64,000 bases of DNA, from contig JAJCZM010000054.1 in NCBI GenBank assembly GCA_029262375.1, positions 62,001 through 126,000 of the forward strand, read 5' to 3'. The notes under the pieces were generated by a model. The model made no database searches. It saw only the letters and a program-made list of their open reading frames with translations, and was not told where the DNA came from. Positions within the stretch are counted from its first letter, which is position 1. Each line of letters opens with the position of its first letter. The translations under genes were made by a program, and so were the position numbers. Positions 20,401 to 28,800 of the stretch are shown one piece after another. Source of the stretch: Deltaproteobacteria bacterium. GTDB taxonomy: Bacteria > Desulfobacterota > Binatia > UBA1149 > SPBQ01.

Positions 20401-23400
20401 ATGGCCTTGATGGCCGGGTCGTTCACCTCGTGGATGAACTCGATCTGGAGTCCGTTGCTGTCGAGTACCGTAACGATCGCCGAACGCACGACAGCGATGC
20501 CCGAGCCACCGGCGGCGGCAACCTGGTCGAGGTCGTCGTAGGCCAGAGCGCTCTCTATCGCGATGTCGAAGGTTCGCTCGCCCACCAGGTCGGTACCGGT
20601 GAAGATGTTCCCGAGGAAGAAGTTGATGAGGTACTCGCCGTTCGGGACGTCGAAATCGTAGATCAGTTCTTCAGCCGAGGCGGCTTTGTCGAAGTGCTCG
20701 CATTGGAAGATGTCCTCGGTGTCGTCACTGTCGCAGCCGAAGATGTCTGAAATGCCTGTGATTACGCACAGTTCGTCGCCGCCTCCGAGATTGCACTCGA
20801 AGTTGTCGTTCGCCCGGTTGTAGCCGAAGTCCGAGGCCCACACGTCGCCGTTGCAGTCGGTACGTGTTCCCGAGCAGTGCTCGGCGCCTTCGGCGTGAGC
20901 GTTGATGCGAATATCGGTAGCCGTGGTCTGATCCTGCGCGACCGGTCCGTAGCAGAGGTTGCGAGGATCGTTCGGGCAAGGATCGTTGCCGTCGCTGAGT
21001 CCGTCGTTGTCCGGGTCGCCGGCGACGGTCTCGCACATGTCGAGTCCGGAGTTGCAGGCCTCGAAGAGAGGGCAGCTGTCCGGGTTGCTGCACGCGCCGC
21101 CGGCCGAGCAGAGATCGTCGGTGCAGCTGATGCCGTCGCTGCAGTCGCCGTTCGTCGTGCAAGGAATGCAAGCGTCGCCGATCTCGTCGCAGGATTGACC
21201 GACGCAAGGGTCGGCGCCCGCGGCGCAGGTTCCCGCCTGGCAGGTCTCTGCGCCGTCGCAGAACTCGCCGCTGTCGCAGTCCGTTCCGTCGGCCAGTGGA
21301 TCGGCGAAGCAGCTACCGTCGAGCAGGTCACAAGTGCCGACGTTACAGATGTCATCAAGGCCCGTGCAGTTGACCGGCGTACCCGCGTCGCAAGTACCTC
21401 CTGCGTTGCAGGTGTCGTCCGTCGTGCAAAGACTGCCGTCATCGCAGGGAGCACCGGTATCCGGTGTTCCCGTGCAGGCGCCGGAACCATTGCACTGATC
21501 GGTGATCGTGCAGGCCTCGCTGTCGTCGCAGGCGGCACCGGTGTCGGGAGTGTTTACGCAGCTACCCGCACTGCATGTGTCGATCGTGCAGCTGTTGGAG
21601 TCGTCGCAGTCGCCGTCAACCAAGCAGTCGGCGCAGACGTCACCTACTTCGTCGCACATCTGGCCGGGGCAAGGGTCCGGACCTGCTTCACAGAGCCCGG
21701 CGTTGCAGATCTCTGCACCGTTGCAGAAAAGGGTGTCGTCACAGTCGCCGTTCGTTACACAAGGAGGAGTGGGAGAAACGAGGAGCTCCAGTGCCTTGAC
21801 CGTCGGATTCTCCGCCGCACCGTGCTGGAATTCTATCTGCAGGCCGTTGCCGTCGGAGACGTCGACTCGGATGGCTCGTAGCACTGCGCGGCCGGTGGCA
21901 CCGGCTTCGTTGATCTGATCAAACTCGTCGTATTGGAGGATACCCTCCGCGAGGATGTCGAACGCGCGGTCACCCGGAAGCGATGTCCCACTGAACGTAT
22001 TGGCGAAGAACAGGTTGATCAAGTACTCGCCGTTGGGAACGTCGAAATCGTAGGTCAGGTTTGGTGCCGCCGCCTTGTCGAAGTGGTCGCACTGGAAGAG
22101 ATCTTCCGTCGACTCGTCCTCGCAACCGAACAGCGACGTGATGCCCGTGATCGTGCAGAGCTCGCCGCCGCCGCCGAGATCGCAAACGCTGGCACTGGCC
22201 GCGGTATTGTACCCAAAGTCGGTGAACCAAACGTCGCCGTTACAATCGGTCTTACCGCCGCCGCACTCCGCGGCGCCGACGTAGGTGTTGACGCGAATCG
22301 GAGTAAGCGTGGTTTGGTCGGTGGCTACGCCTCCGAAACAGGTGTTGCGAGTTTCGAACGGGCAGGGGTCGGTGGCACCAGGGAGCCCGTCGTTGTCCGG
22401 GTCTCCGGTGGGCGCGCACACGCCGCTTGCCGCAAATGTCGCGGTGTAGCTCGTGTCGACGGTCGGAACCGTAATTTGGTGCTGCATGGCTCCGCTGTCC
22501 GACCAGCTTGAGAAGGTCTGCTCTACGTCAGCGGAGCACTGCGGGCTTATCGTGTCGATCGTGTACACGTAGCCTTTCGCTTCTTCGAAGATCGACGGTG
22601 CGGTTTCGAAAATACCGTCGATCAGCACCTGCAGCCCGGCCGGGACGGTGTCGAAGGTGAGATTTACGAGGTCCGGGTTGCAGTCGCGCGTGACTGTGTC
22701 CGACAGACCGTCGGAGTCCGTCACCTTCAGCTCAATTCTGAGGAACGCACCGTCGCCGTAGGGGTGACCGTTGTTCGGAGCGGTGTAGCTTCCGCTGGTT
22801 CCCGATATCGGGCCTAGACGCGGATGGCTGTGGTCGGCGTGGATGAGCTCGATGCTCCACTCGAAATGGGTACCGTCGAGGACTTCGTCGTCGATGACGC
22901 TGCCGCTGTACGCAATCATCTCGCCGGCTTCGAAGGTGCACCCGCTGGTAGGCGCATCGATGCTGGCTTGCGGCGCTACGCCGACGGCGATCTCGATGAT
23001 GTCGGATGCGACGTCGTGCGTCGGGTCCGAAACGATGACCTGCGCGTTGTAGACGCCGTTGACGGTGTAGTCGTGGGGGACGCTCGCGCCGAACGCATCC
23101 GGGGTGCCGTCGCCGAAGATCCAGCGATAGGTGAGCGGGTCCGTCTCGGTGTCGTTGGCGGTGGCACTGAACGCCACGCTCAGCGTTGCAGCGCCGTTGT
23201 CCGGCGTCGCGGTCGCGGACGTGATCGTCGGTGCCTGATTGCCCGCTTCGAAGACTTTGCGTTTAAGTTCGCCGGCGGCGTAGTCGAGCCAATAGAGCGA
23301 ACCGTCGGGGCTGAACTCTAGAGCAACGACGGAGCCCGCGTTCTTCTCGAATTCGTACTTGCCGGTGACGATGGTTCCAGTTGCGTCGAACGTCAGATAG

Positions 23401-25310
23401 CGAATGAACAGCGCGGCGTAGTCTCCGTAGAAGTACGCATTCTGATAGCCGGTCGGGAACTGTGTGCCGTGGTATACGTGACCGCCGACGATGCCGAAGC
23501 CGCCGCCGACGTGCCGTTGGTGAAAGATGGGGTCGATGAACGTGCCCGGATCCCCACAGTTCAATTCACAATTCGGCCAACCGTAGTTGCCGCCGGCCTG
23601 ACCTAGGTTGATCGTCTCGAAGGTGTTGAAGCCGAGATCGGCAATGAAGTAGCGACCGGTGGCATCGTCCCAATAGGCGCGAAACGGATTGCGGAAGCCG
23701 TAAGCCCAGATCGCGTCGTTGTTCGGTCCTAGAACGCAAGTTTCAACGCCGGGGCAATCGATGTCCGCGTTGCACGCCGTGAGCGACACGCTGCACTGGT
23801 TGTCGTTGGCAACGTTGTCAATCGGGATCGTTCCGTTCTTGTTGATGCGAATGACGCTGCCCGCTGCGAGCGTCAGGTCCTGCGCTTTCACCGGGTCGTA
23901 CTTCTCACCGAGGCTCATGTAGAGCTTGCCGTCGGGGCCGAAGTCTAGCCCGCCGCCGTAGTGGCAGCAGTTGCCGAAGGCTTCGTCGTCTTCCCACAGC
24001 ATGAGCTCGCTCAGCGGATCCGCAGTACTGCCGAGGCTCGTGTAGCGCGAGATGCGATGCGTATTGTTACTGTCGTGGGCGTAGAAGACGTAGAAGTACC
24101 CGTTCGTCGTGTAGTCGGGGTCGAGGGTGATATCGAGCAGGCCGGCTTCGCTCGTGTCGAGCACGTCCGGGATATCGAGGAAGATCGACTGCGTCGCCGG
24201 CACGGTGCTCGCGTCGTAGATGTAGATCTTGCCGCGCTTCTCGAGCACGAGGATGCGTCCGTCGGGTAGGAACTCCAGAGAAGTCGGCTTGACGAGCCCG
24301 GATGCGACCGTCTCTTTCGTGAATCCGGAGTCCATCTCACACAGGCCGTTGACCGGATTGCAGGTCGTGTGCGTTGGGCACGTGACGCTCGTGGTGCAGG
24401 TACCCGCGTCGGCTCCGAGGATCTCGAATGCCTTGACGGAGGGGGAGTTGCTCTCGCGGCCGAATTCGACCGTCAGGCCGTTGCTGTCCGATACCGTGAC
24501 GACGGCCGATCGCACGACCGCGATGCCGCTGCCGCCGGCTGCCGCCACTTGGTCGAAATCGTTGTAGACCGTCACGCCCTCGAACATGATGTCGAATACG
24601 CGATCGCCGATGCCCGACGTGTCGGTAAACGTGTTGGCGAAGAAAACGTTGACCAGGTACGTGCCGTCGGCGACGTCGAAGTCGTAAATGAGGTTAGGAG
24701 CCGGGTTCGTGTCCGAATGGTCGCATTGGAAGATGTCTTCCGTGGTCTCGTCTTCGCAACCGAAAAGCGTGGTGATGCCGGTAATCGAGCAGGCTTCAGC
24801 GCCGCCGTTGAGGTTACAGACGTTGGCTTTCAACGGATCGTTGAAGTCCTGATCGGCGATCCACAGGTCGCCGTTGCAATCCACCTTGTCGCCGGCGCAT
24901 TCGAGGGTGCTGGAGGTGTTGGCGTTGATGCGCAGGGGGCGCGCCGTGAACGGATCGAGCGCGACCATGCCGTAGCAGGCGTTGCGTGCGTCGAACGGGC
25001 AGGGGTCTGCCGCATCGGACAAGCCGTCGTTGTCGGGGTCACCCGCGTTGGACTGGCAGGCATCCGCGCCGTGATTGCAGGCCGTGCCGGCGCCGCAGTT
25101 GTCTGCGAAATCGCAGAGCAGCCCTACGCAGGTGTCTGTCGTGCAACTGACGGAGTCGTTGCAGTCTCCGTTGGTCGCGCAGACCTGGGCGTGCGCGGAG
25201 CTCGAAAAGCTCAGCAGGCAAGCGCCTGCGAGAAAAATGGCAACCATGAAGACTGCGGCAGGGTGCCGAACGGTCGTCAGGGAGGTATAGGTGCGTTCGT
25301 TCAGACGCAT
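17469..25310 (-). CDS. Very large (2613-residue) secreted protein: four malectin-like domains, sugar-dehydrogenase-like propeller, Cys repeats, cohesin- and dockerin-like domains
   Basis: Start set at ATG 25310 because TAGGAGACCAAATG gives a strong ribosome site and a signal peptide; the longer frame to 25493 adds no signal. Approximate layout: signal peptide 1-40; malectin-like 117-301; glucose/sorbosone-dehydrogenase-type propeller 324-690 (HYGG and RNPF kept); PKD 691-783; Ig-like and GWSDSG-type domains 784-960; malectin-like 981-1177, 1438-1641 and 1894-2101, each followed by Dictyostelium-type Cys repeats; Thr-rich linker; cohesin-like domain 2258-2387; a two-repeat dockerin-like segment 2388-2455 (GDCNNNDMLDASD, then CNCLSGVEASD); and a final beta domain 2461-2613. 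It lacks the usual C-terminal dockerin-like module of its paralogues. It is probably a surface scaffold that binds polysaccharide and other matrix proteins. A strong sigma-54 promoter match lies about 255 nt upstream. Confidence 0.87.
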   Translation of the reverse strand: MRLNERTYTSLTTVRHPAAVFMVAIFLAGACLLSFSSSAHAQVCATNGDCNDSVSCTTDTCVGLLCDFADNCGAGTACNHGADACQSNAGDPDNDGLSDAADPCPFDARNACYGMVALDPFTARPLRINANTSSTLECAGDKVDCNGDLWIADQDFNDPLKANVCNLNGGAEACSITGITTLFGCEDETTEDIFQCDHSDTNPAPNLIYDFDVADGTYLVNVFFANTFTDTSGIGDRVFDIMFEGVTVYNDFDQVAAAGGSGIAVVRSAVVTVSDSNGLTVEFGRESNSPSVKAFEILGADAGTCTTSVTCPTHTTCNPVNGLCEMDSGFTKETVASGLVKPTSLEFLPDGRILVLEKRGKIYIYDASTVPATQSIFLDIPDVLDTSEAGLLDITLDPDYTTNGYFYVFYAHDSNNTHRISRYTSLGSTADPLSELMLWEDDEAFGNCCHYGGGLDFGPDGKLYMSLGEKYDPVKAQDLTLAAGSVIRINKNGTIPIDNVANDNQCSVSLTACNADIDCPGVETCVLGPNNDAIWAYGFRNPFRAYWDDATGRYFIADLGFNTFETINLGQAGGNYGWPNCELNCGDPGTFIDPIFHQRHVGGGFGIVGGHVYHGTQFPTGYQNAYFYGDYAALFIRYLTFDATGTIVTGKYEFEKNAGSVVALEFSPDGSLYWLDYAAGELKRKVFEAGNQAPTITSATATPDNGAATLSVAFSATANDTETDPLTYRWIFGDGTPDAFGASVPHDYTVNGVYNAQVIVSDPTHDVASDIIEIAVGVAPQASIDAPTSGCTFEAGEMIAYSGSVIDDEVLDGTHFEWSIELIHADHSHPRLGPISGTSGSYTAPNNGHPYGDGAFLRIELKVTDSDGLSDTVTRDCNPDLVNLTFDTVPAGLQVLIDGIFETAPSIFEEAKGYVYTIDTISPQCSADVEQTFSSWSDSGAMQHQITVPTVDTSYTATFAASGVCAPTGDPDNDGLPGATDPCPFETRNTCFGGVATDQTTLTPIRVNTYVGAAECGGGKTDCNGDVWFTDFGYNTAASASVCDLGGGGELCTITGITSLFGCEDESTEDLFQCDHFDKAAAPNLTYDFDVPNGEYLINLFFANTFSGTSLPGDRAFDILAEGILQYDEFDQINEAGATGRAVLRAIRVDVSDGNGLQIEFQHGAAENPTVKALELLVSPTPPCVTNGDCDDTLFCNGAEICNAGLCEAGPDPCPGQMCDEVGDVCADCLVDGDCDDSNSCTIDTCSAGSCVNTPDTGAACDDSEACTITDQCNGSGACTGTPDTGAPCDDGSLCTTDDTCNAGGTCDAGTPVNCTGLDDICNVGTCDLLDGSCFADPLADGTDCDSGEFCDGAETCQAGTCAAGADPCVGQSCDEIGDACIPCTTNGDCSDGISCTDDLCSAGGACSNPDSCPLFEACNSGLDMCETVAGDPDNDGLSDGNDPCPNDPRNLCYGPVAQDQTTATDIRINAHAEGAEHCSGTRTDCNGDVWASDFGYNRANDNFECNLGGGDELCVITGISDIFGCDSDDTEDIFQCEHFDKAASAEELIYDFDVPNGEYLINFFLGNIFTGTDLVGERTFDIAIESALAYDDLDQVAAAGGSGIAVVRSAIVTVLDSNGLQIEFIHEVNDPAIKAIEILAAPIPPCATNGDCDDTVFCNGAEQCVATVCLPGSDPCPGQMCDEVGDVCADCLVDGDCDDANSCTIDTCSAGTCQNTADTGASCDDGEGCTITDQCNASGICEGTPDVGTGCDDGDLCTTTDMCSAAGACEGTTTNCSGLDDVCNDGMCDMLTGSCIAVPKADGTDCETGDFCDGAETCQAGTCSAGSDPCVGQSCDELNDVCIPCTSNGDCVDGISCTDDLCSGGACSNPDNCPLFEACNSGIDMCETVAGDPDNDGLSDGNDPCPNDPRNLCYGPVAQDQTTVTDIRINAHAQTAHCSGPRTDCNGDVWAADFGYNLATDNFECDLGGGGELCVISGISTIFGCDSADTEDLFQCEHFDKAASIDELIYNFDVPNGEYLINFFFANTFTGTDLVGERVFDIAIESAVAISNFDQVAAAGGSGVAVVRSAIITVLDSDGLQIEFLHNLADPAIKAIEVLAGAPGTTTTTSTTSTTMPECLSNADCLDLDFCNGAETCVGNMCQPGADPCPGQACDETNDICVDCLQHSDCADGDFCNGAEACVAGSCQAGSDPCPGQVCDEVGDTCADCFIDGDCADALFCNGAETCVTGVCQTGSDPCTATEACDEVGDTCDTCGEVSVANSVQCFTNRACTIPINLATNGLAIADVDSTVTATSSIQCGDTCTTGAAATNGTCSLDDVTCAFDVSDNDAPIDAFGDGEIAELTIECTQEAASQQLCLSGSTLALTDTSAAPNCSEGCVDFDCDTCLSGDCNNNDMLDASDPLCTVLCTIGQEPAGADCACAADCNCLSGVEASDPICAVLRQLSLFSPDTCNGGGGAFVASNGFGASTVASGDVRVRLSAPRIGDNGRATYGLSLRGDGAAGVAGIQVDFSSSGRVGRVKLAGKLRKRGFSLQLSRPTKNAARAFIMPPFSATGAGAIGRGLALRVKLPNADQTVTLESVELGSTTGTPVKAAGITRGVSHRASGTAAAE
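18990..21757 (-). repeat. Internal tandem duplication (about 1.38 kb) of a malectin + Cys-repeat block
   Basis: Anchor sequences at 19201, 19582 and 20231 reappear at 20581, 20965 and 21620, i.e. displaced by 1380, 1383 and 1389 bp, all multiples of three. Long stretches are nearly identical, so a block coding for one malectin-like domain and its following Cys repeats was duplicated in frame. Confidence 0.8.
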
Positions 25311-25576
25311 TTGGTCTCCTAGCAAGCGGCGGGGGCGTAAACCGACGACCCCGCGATTCCCCACGTGGCGATCACAAGGATCGTCGTGGTCCGGCATCGC
25401 AAATGACATGCGAAACGCACTGGACGAGTACGGCGAACTCGACCGGGCAGGCTGTGCGTTTCTCGCGAGGTTCGGTTTCGTTTCCTCTAACATGATTCAA
25501 AAACGATGCAGATCGCAATGGGCTAAATTTCCTTTCCCCATTGCGATATTCTCAACATCGACTACACCCCCTGTTC

Positions 25577-25592
25577 AGCAAGTCCCGAGCCA
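25577..25592 (-). promoter_or_regulatory. Sigma-54 (-24/-12) promoter candidate
   Basis: Minus strand reads TGGCTCGGGACTTGCT, against the consensus TGGCAC-N5-TTGCW: only one of the eleven defined positions differs and the GG-N10-GC spacing is exact. Transcription would start near 25565, giving a leader of about 255 nt to the ATG at 25310. Confidence 0.75.
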
Positions 25593-25623
25593 TGGAGCAC
25601 CCCCCCGAAGGAGGCGCTATACG

Positions 25624-25651
25624 CGGCTCTCCCCCGATCGGGGAAGAGCCG
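25624..25651. other. Long GC-rich inverted repeat
   Basis: A 12-13 bp stem with one mismatch around a GATC centre (CGGCTCT.../...AGAGCCG). It lies about 240 nt past the stop of the 25890 gene and about 30 nt upstream of the sigma-54 -24 element. No T-run follows. It could be a Rho-independent-like transcription end or a regulatory dyad. Confidence 0.4.
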
Positions 25652-25889
25652 TGATCGTGCAACGTTGCGACAGCGCAGTAGTGGCTCGCGCTTTTGCGTG
25701 ATGACGTCACGAAATGCTCAAGTTCGGTCGCGCGGAGTACCCCGGCTCGAATTCACCGAGCCGGATACACGCGCTGTATGTTGTCTTACGACGCCCGCCC
25801 AGGCGTCCGCTATTTCCTTCTCTTGCGTCCTTGCGGCGGCCTCCCTCAAAGCAGCCGCATTGTCTCTCTACTCAACTAATAGCCATCCA

Positions 25890-28800
25890 TTACTCGTCTT
25901 CAAGGGGCTCGAAGCACGCGAGATCGCCTGGTAGTTCAACCGATACGCGCAGCGCGGTGAGCGCATCGACAACCGTGGTCGTGTCGTCGTCGTTCACGTC
26001 GCATTCGCAGAGCGGGCAGATCTCCAGGCCCACCGAAGTCCGCAGGATGAATAGTGCGTCGGTCGACGTCGGTTTCGCGCCACGACTGGCGGGGACGCCG
26101 CAGAAGCTCGTGCGCTCACACACGCCTACCTGGCACTGATCTTCGGTGGTGCAGCTGTTGCCGTCTTCGCAGCCGGTGCCGTCGGCCAGCGCAACCGCCT
26201 CGCAGCCGCCGACATCGTCGTTGCAAGTACCGACGTTGCACTCGTCATCGAGGTCTTCGCACCCTGGGGACGATGTCTGCTGGCAGCCCGTCGTCGCGTC
26301 GCACATCTCGATGCCGTTGCAGGCGCGACCGTCGTCGCAGGCCGCATCGGAAGGTGCGTATGCGCAGTTGTCGCTGTTCTCGTCACAGGCGTCGACGGTA
26401 CATGCTACGCCGTCGATGCAAGGAGAGGTGCCGGCTTGGCAGCCCAGCGCCGCGTCACACGTCTCTGAGCCGTTGCAGAACGCGGCATCGTCGCAATTGG
26501 CGTTGTTGGCGGTGTTGACGATGACATCGCTGACCTCGTCGCAGCTGTCGTCGGTGCAAGCGATTCCGTCGTCGGCCGTAGGCGCCGTGCCCGCCTGGCA
26601 ATCGAGAGCCGCGTCGCAGGTCTCCGCGCCGTTACAGAACTGGGCGTCGTCGCAGTTGGCGTTGTTCGGGGTGTTGACGATGACATCGCCGACTTCGTCA
26701 CAGCTGTCGTCCGTGCACGCCACGCCGTCATCCGACGCGGGTGCGGTACCCGCCTGGCAGTCTAGAGCCGCGTCGCAGGTCTCCGCGCCGTTGCAGAACT
26801 GGGCGTCGTCGCAGTTGGCGTTGTTGGGGGTGTTGACGATGACATCGGCGACTTCGTCACAGCTATCGTCCGTGCACGCCACGCCGTCATCCGACGCGGG
26901 TGCGGTGCCCGCCTGGCAGTCGAGTGCCGCGTCGCAGGTCTCCGCGCCGTTACAGAACTGGGTGTCGTCGCAGTTGGCATCGTTCGCCGTATTGACGATG
27001 AGATCGTTGACTTCATCACAGATGTCGTCGGTGCAAGCGACTCCGTCGTCGGCCGCAGGCGCCGTGCCCGCCTGGCAGTCGAGTGCCGCGTCGCAGGTCT
27101 CCGAGCCGTTGCAGAACTGGGCGTCGTCGCAGTTGGCATCGTTCGCAGCATTGACGATGACATCGCCGACTTCATCACAGCTGTCGTCGGTGCAGGCCAC
27201 GCCGTCGTCGGCCGCGGGTGCGGTGCCTGCCTGGCAGTCGAGTGCCGCGTCGCAGGTCTCCGCGCCGTTACAGAACTGCGCATCATCGCAGTTGGCGTTG
27301 TTGGGGGTGTTGACGATGACGTCGTTGATCTCGTCGCAGGCGTCGTCCGTGCAACCTACGCCGTCGTTGCTAACGGGCGGGGTGCCGGCTCGGCAGTCGA
27401 GGACTGCATCGCAGGTCTCCGAGCCGTTGCAGAACTGGGCATCGTCGCAGTTGGCGTTGTTGGTCGCGTTGACGATGACGTCGTTGATCTCGTCGCAGCT
27501 GTCGTCCGTGCAGGCGACGCCGTCATCCGACGCGGGTGCGGTGCCTGCCTGGCAGTCGAGAGCCGCATCGCAGCTCTCGGAGCCGTTGCAGAACTGGCCA
27601 TCGTCACAGTTGGCGTTGTTCGTCGCATTGACGACGACATCGTTGATCTCGTCGCAGGTGTCGTCCGTGCAACCTACACCGTCGTTGGTAACCGGAGGCG
27701 TGCCGGCCAGACAGCTGCCGGCCGCGTCGCAGCTCTCTGCGCCGTTGCAGAACAGGCCGTCTTCGCAATCGCTCCCTTCGGCGACCGCTGTGTTGGTGCA
27801 GAAGGTGATTTCGTCACAGGAGTCGCTCGTGCAGGCGTTCGCATCATCGCAGGTGTTGGCGATGCCGCCGCTGCAGCTGCCTCCCGAGCAGACATCGTCA
27901 ACGGTACAGAACAGCCCATCTTCGCAGGCGGCCGCATTGTTCGAGAACACGCAACTGCCGCCGTCGCAGGTATCGTCGGTACAGTCGTTGCCGTCGTTAC
28001 AGCCGCTATCGGCCGAGCAGGCCGACCACCCGAAGGCTTCTTGGATGGGCGTATTCGAACCACCGAAGCTCGGGCCACCGGTGGGCACGTAGACACGTGG
28101 ATGAATGCCGTCCGCGCGTCGTGATACCGCGGCGCCGACACCGTGGCGCGGCGTGATCATGCTGGTGAGAATACGCCAGCTGTTGCGGACCGGGTCGTAC
28201 TCGCGCACGTCGCCGAAGATCAGAATATTCGAGGTGCCGCCTTGGCCGCCGATGACGAGTATACGCCCGTCGATTGCGACCGAACCGTACCCGCCGGTTC
28301 CGGGGCTCGGCATGTCCGCGCCTTGGGACCAGCTATCGCCGGCAATGTCGTAGATGTCGGTGCGGACGTTCGTGTTGAGGACCAGCGTGTCCCTGCCGCT
28401 GATCGCGTAGAACTTGCCGTCGATTACCTGAGCGGCGAAGTGGTCGCGTACGATCGGCATATCGGCCAGTCCGGTCACCCACTCGTCGGTAACCGTGTTG
28501 TAGGCCTCCATGGTAGCCACTGCCGTATCTCCGGCTGCGGCCGCGAGACCGCCGGCGCAGTAGATCATCACGCCGTGTGCCGCACAGCCCATGGCGCCAC
28601 GAGCGGCCGGCATCGGTGCCAGTAGCTGCCATCCGGCACCGAGGTCTTCGGTGTCGAGAACAACGTTCTGCGTGACGGACGGTCCCGGGAAGTTCGTGAG
28701 GCCGCCAACCACGTATATCTTCTTCTTTATGACTACCGGCTGCATGTGGTCCACACGCTGCGGCAGCGCCGGACCGTTGGTCCAGGTGTCGTCGGCCGGG

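Larger units (their letters stand above)
25311..25889. other. Intergenic region with sigma-54 promoter
   Basis: No credible gene in 579 bp. It contains a strong -24/-12 match for the leftward 17469 gene, a long GC-rich inverted repeat (25624-25651), a GCAACGTTGC palindrome at 25659-25668 and a TGACGTCA palindrome at 25702-25709. The last two are possible activator sites. Confidence 0.6.

Noticed and set aside
26146-28092. 648-codon plus-strand frame, with similar ones at 7-1077, 10170-11204, 14132-15505
   Set aside because: They are antisense shadows of the Cys-repeat arrays, rich in Ser/Gln/Val without ribosome sites; the minus strand has signal peptides and known domains.
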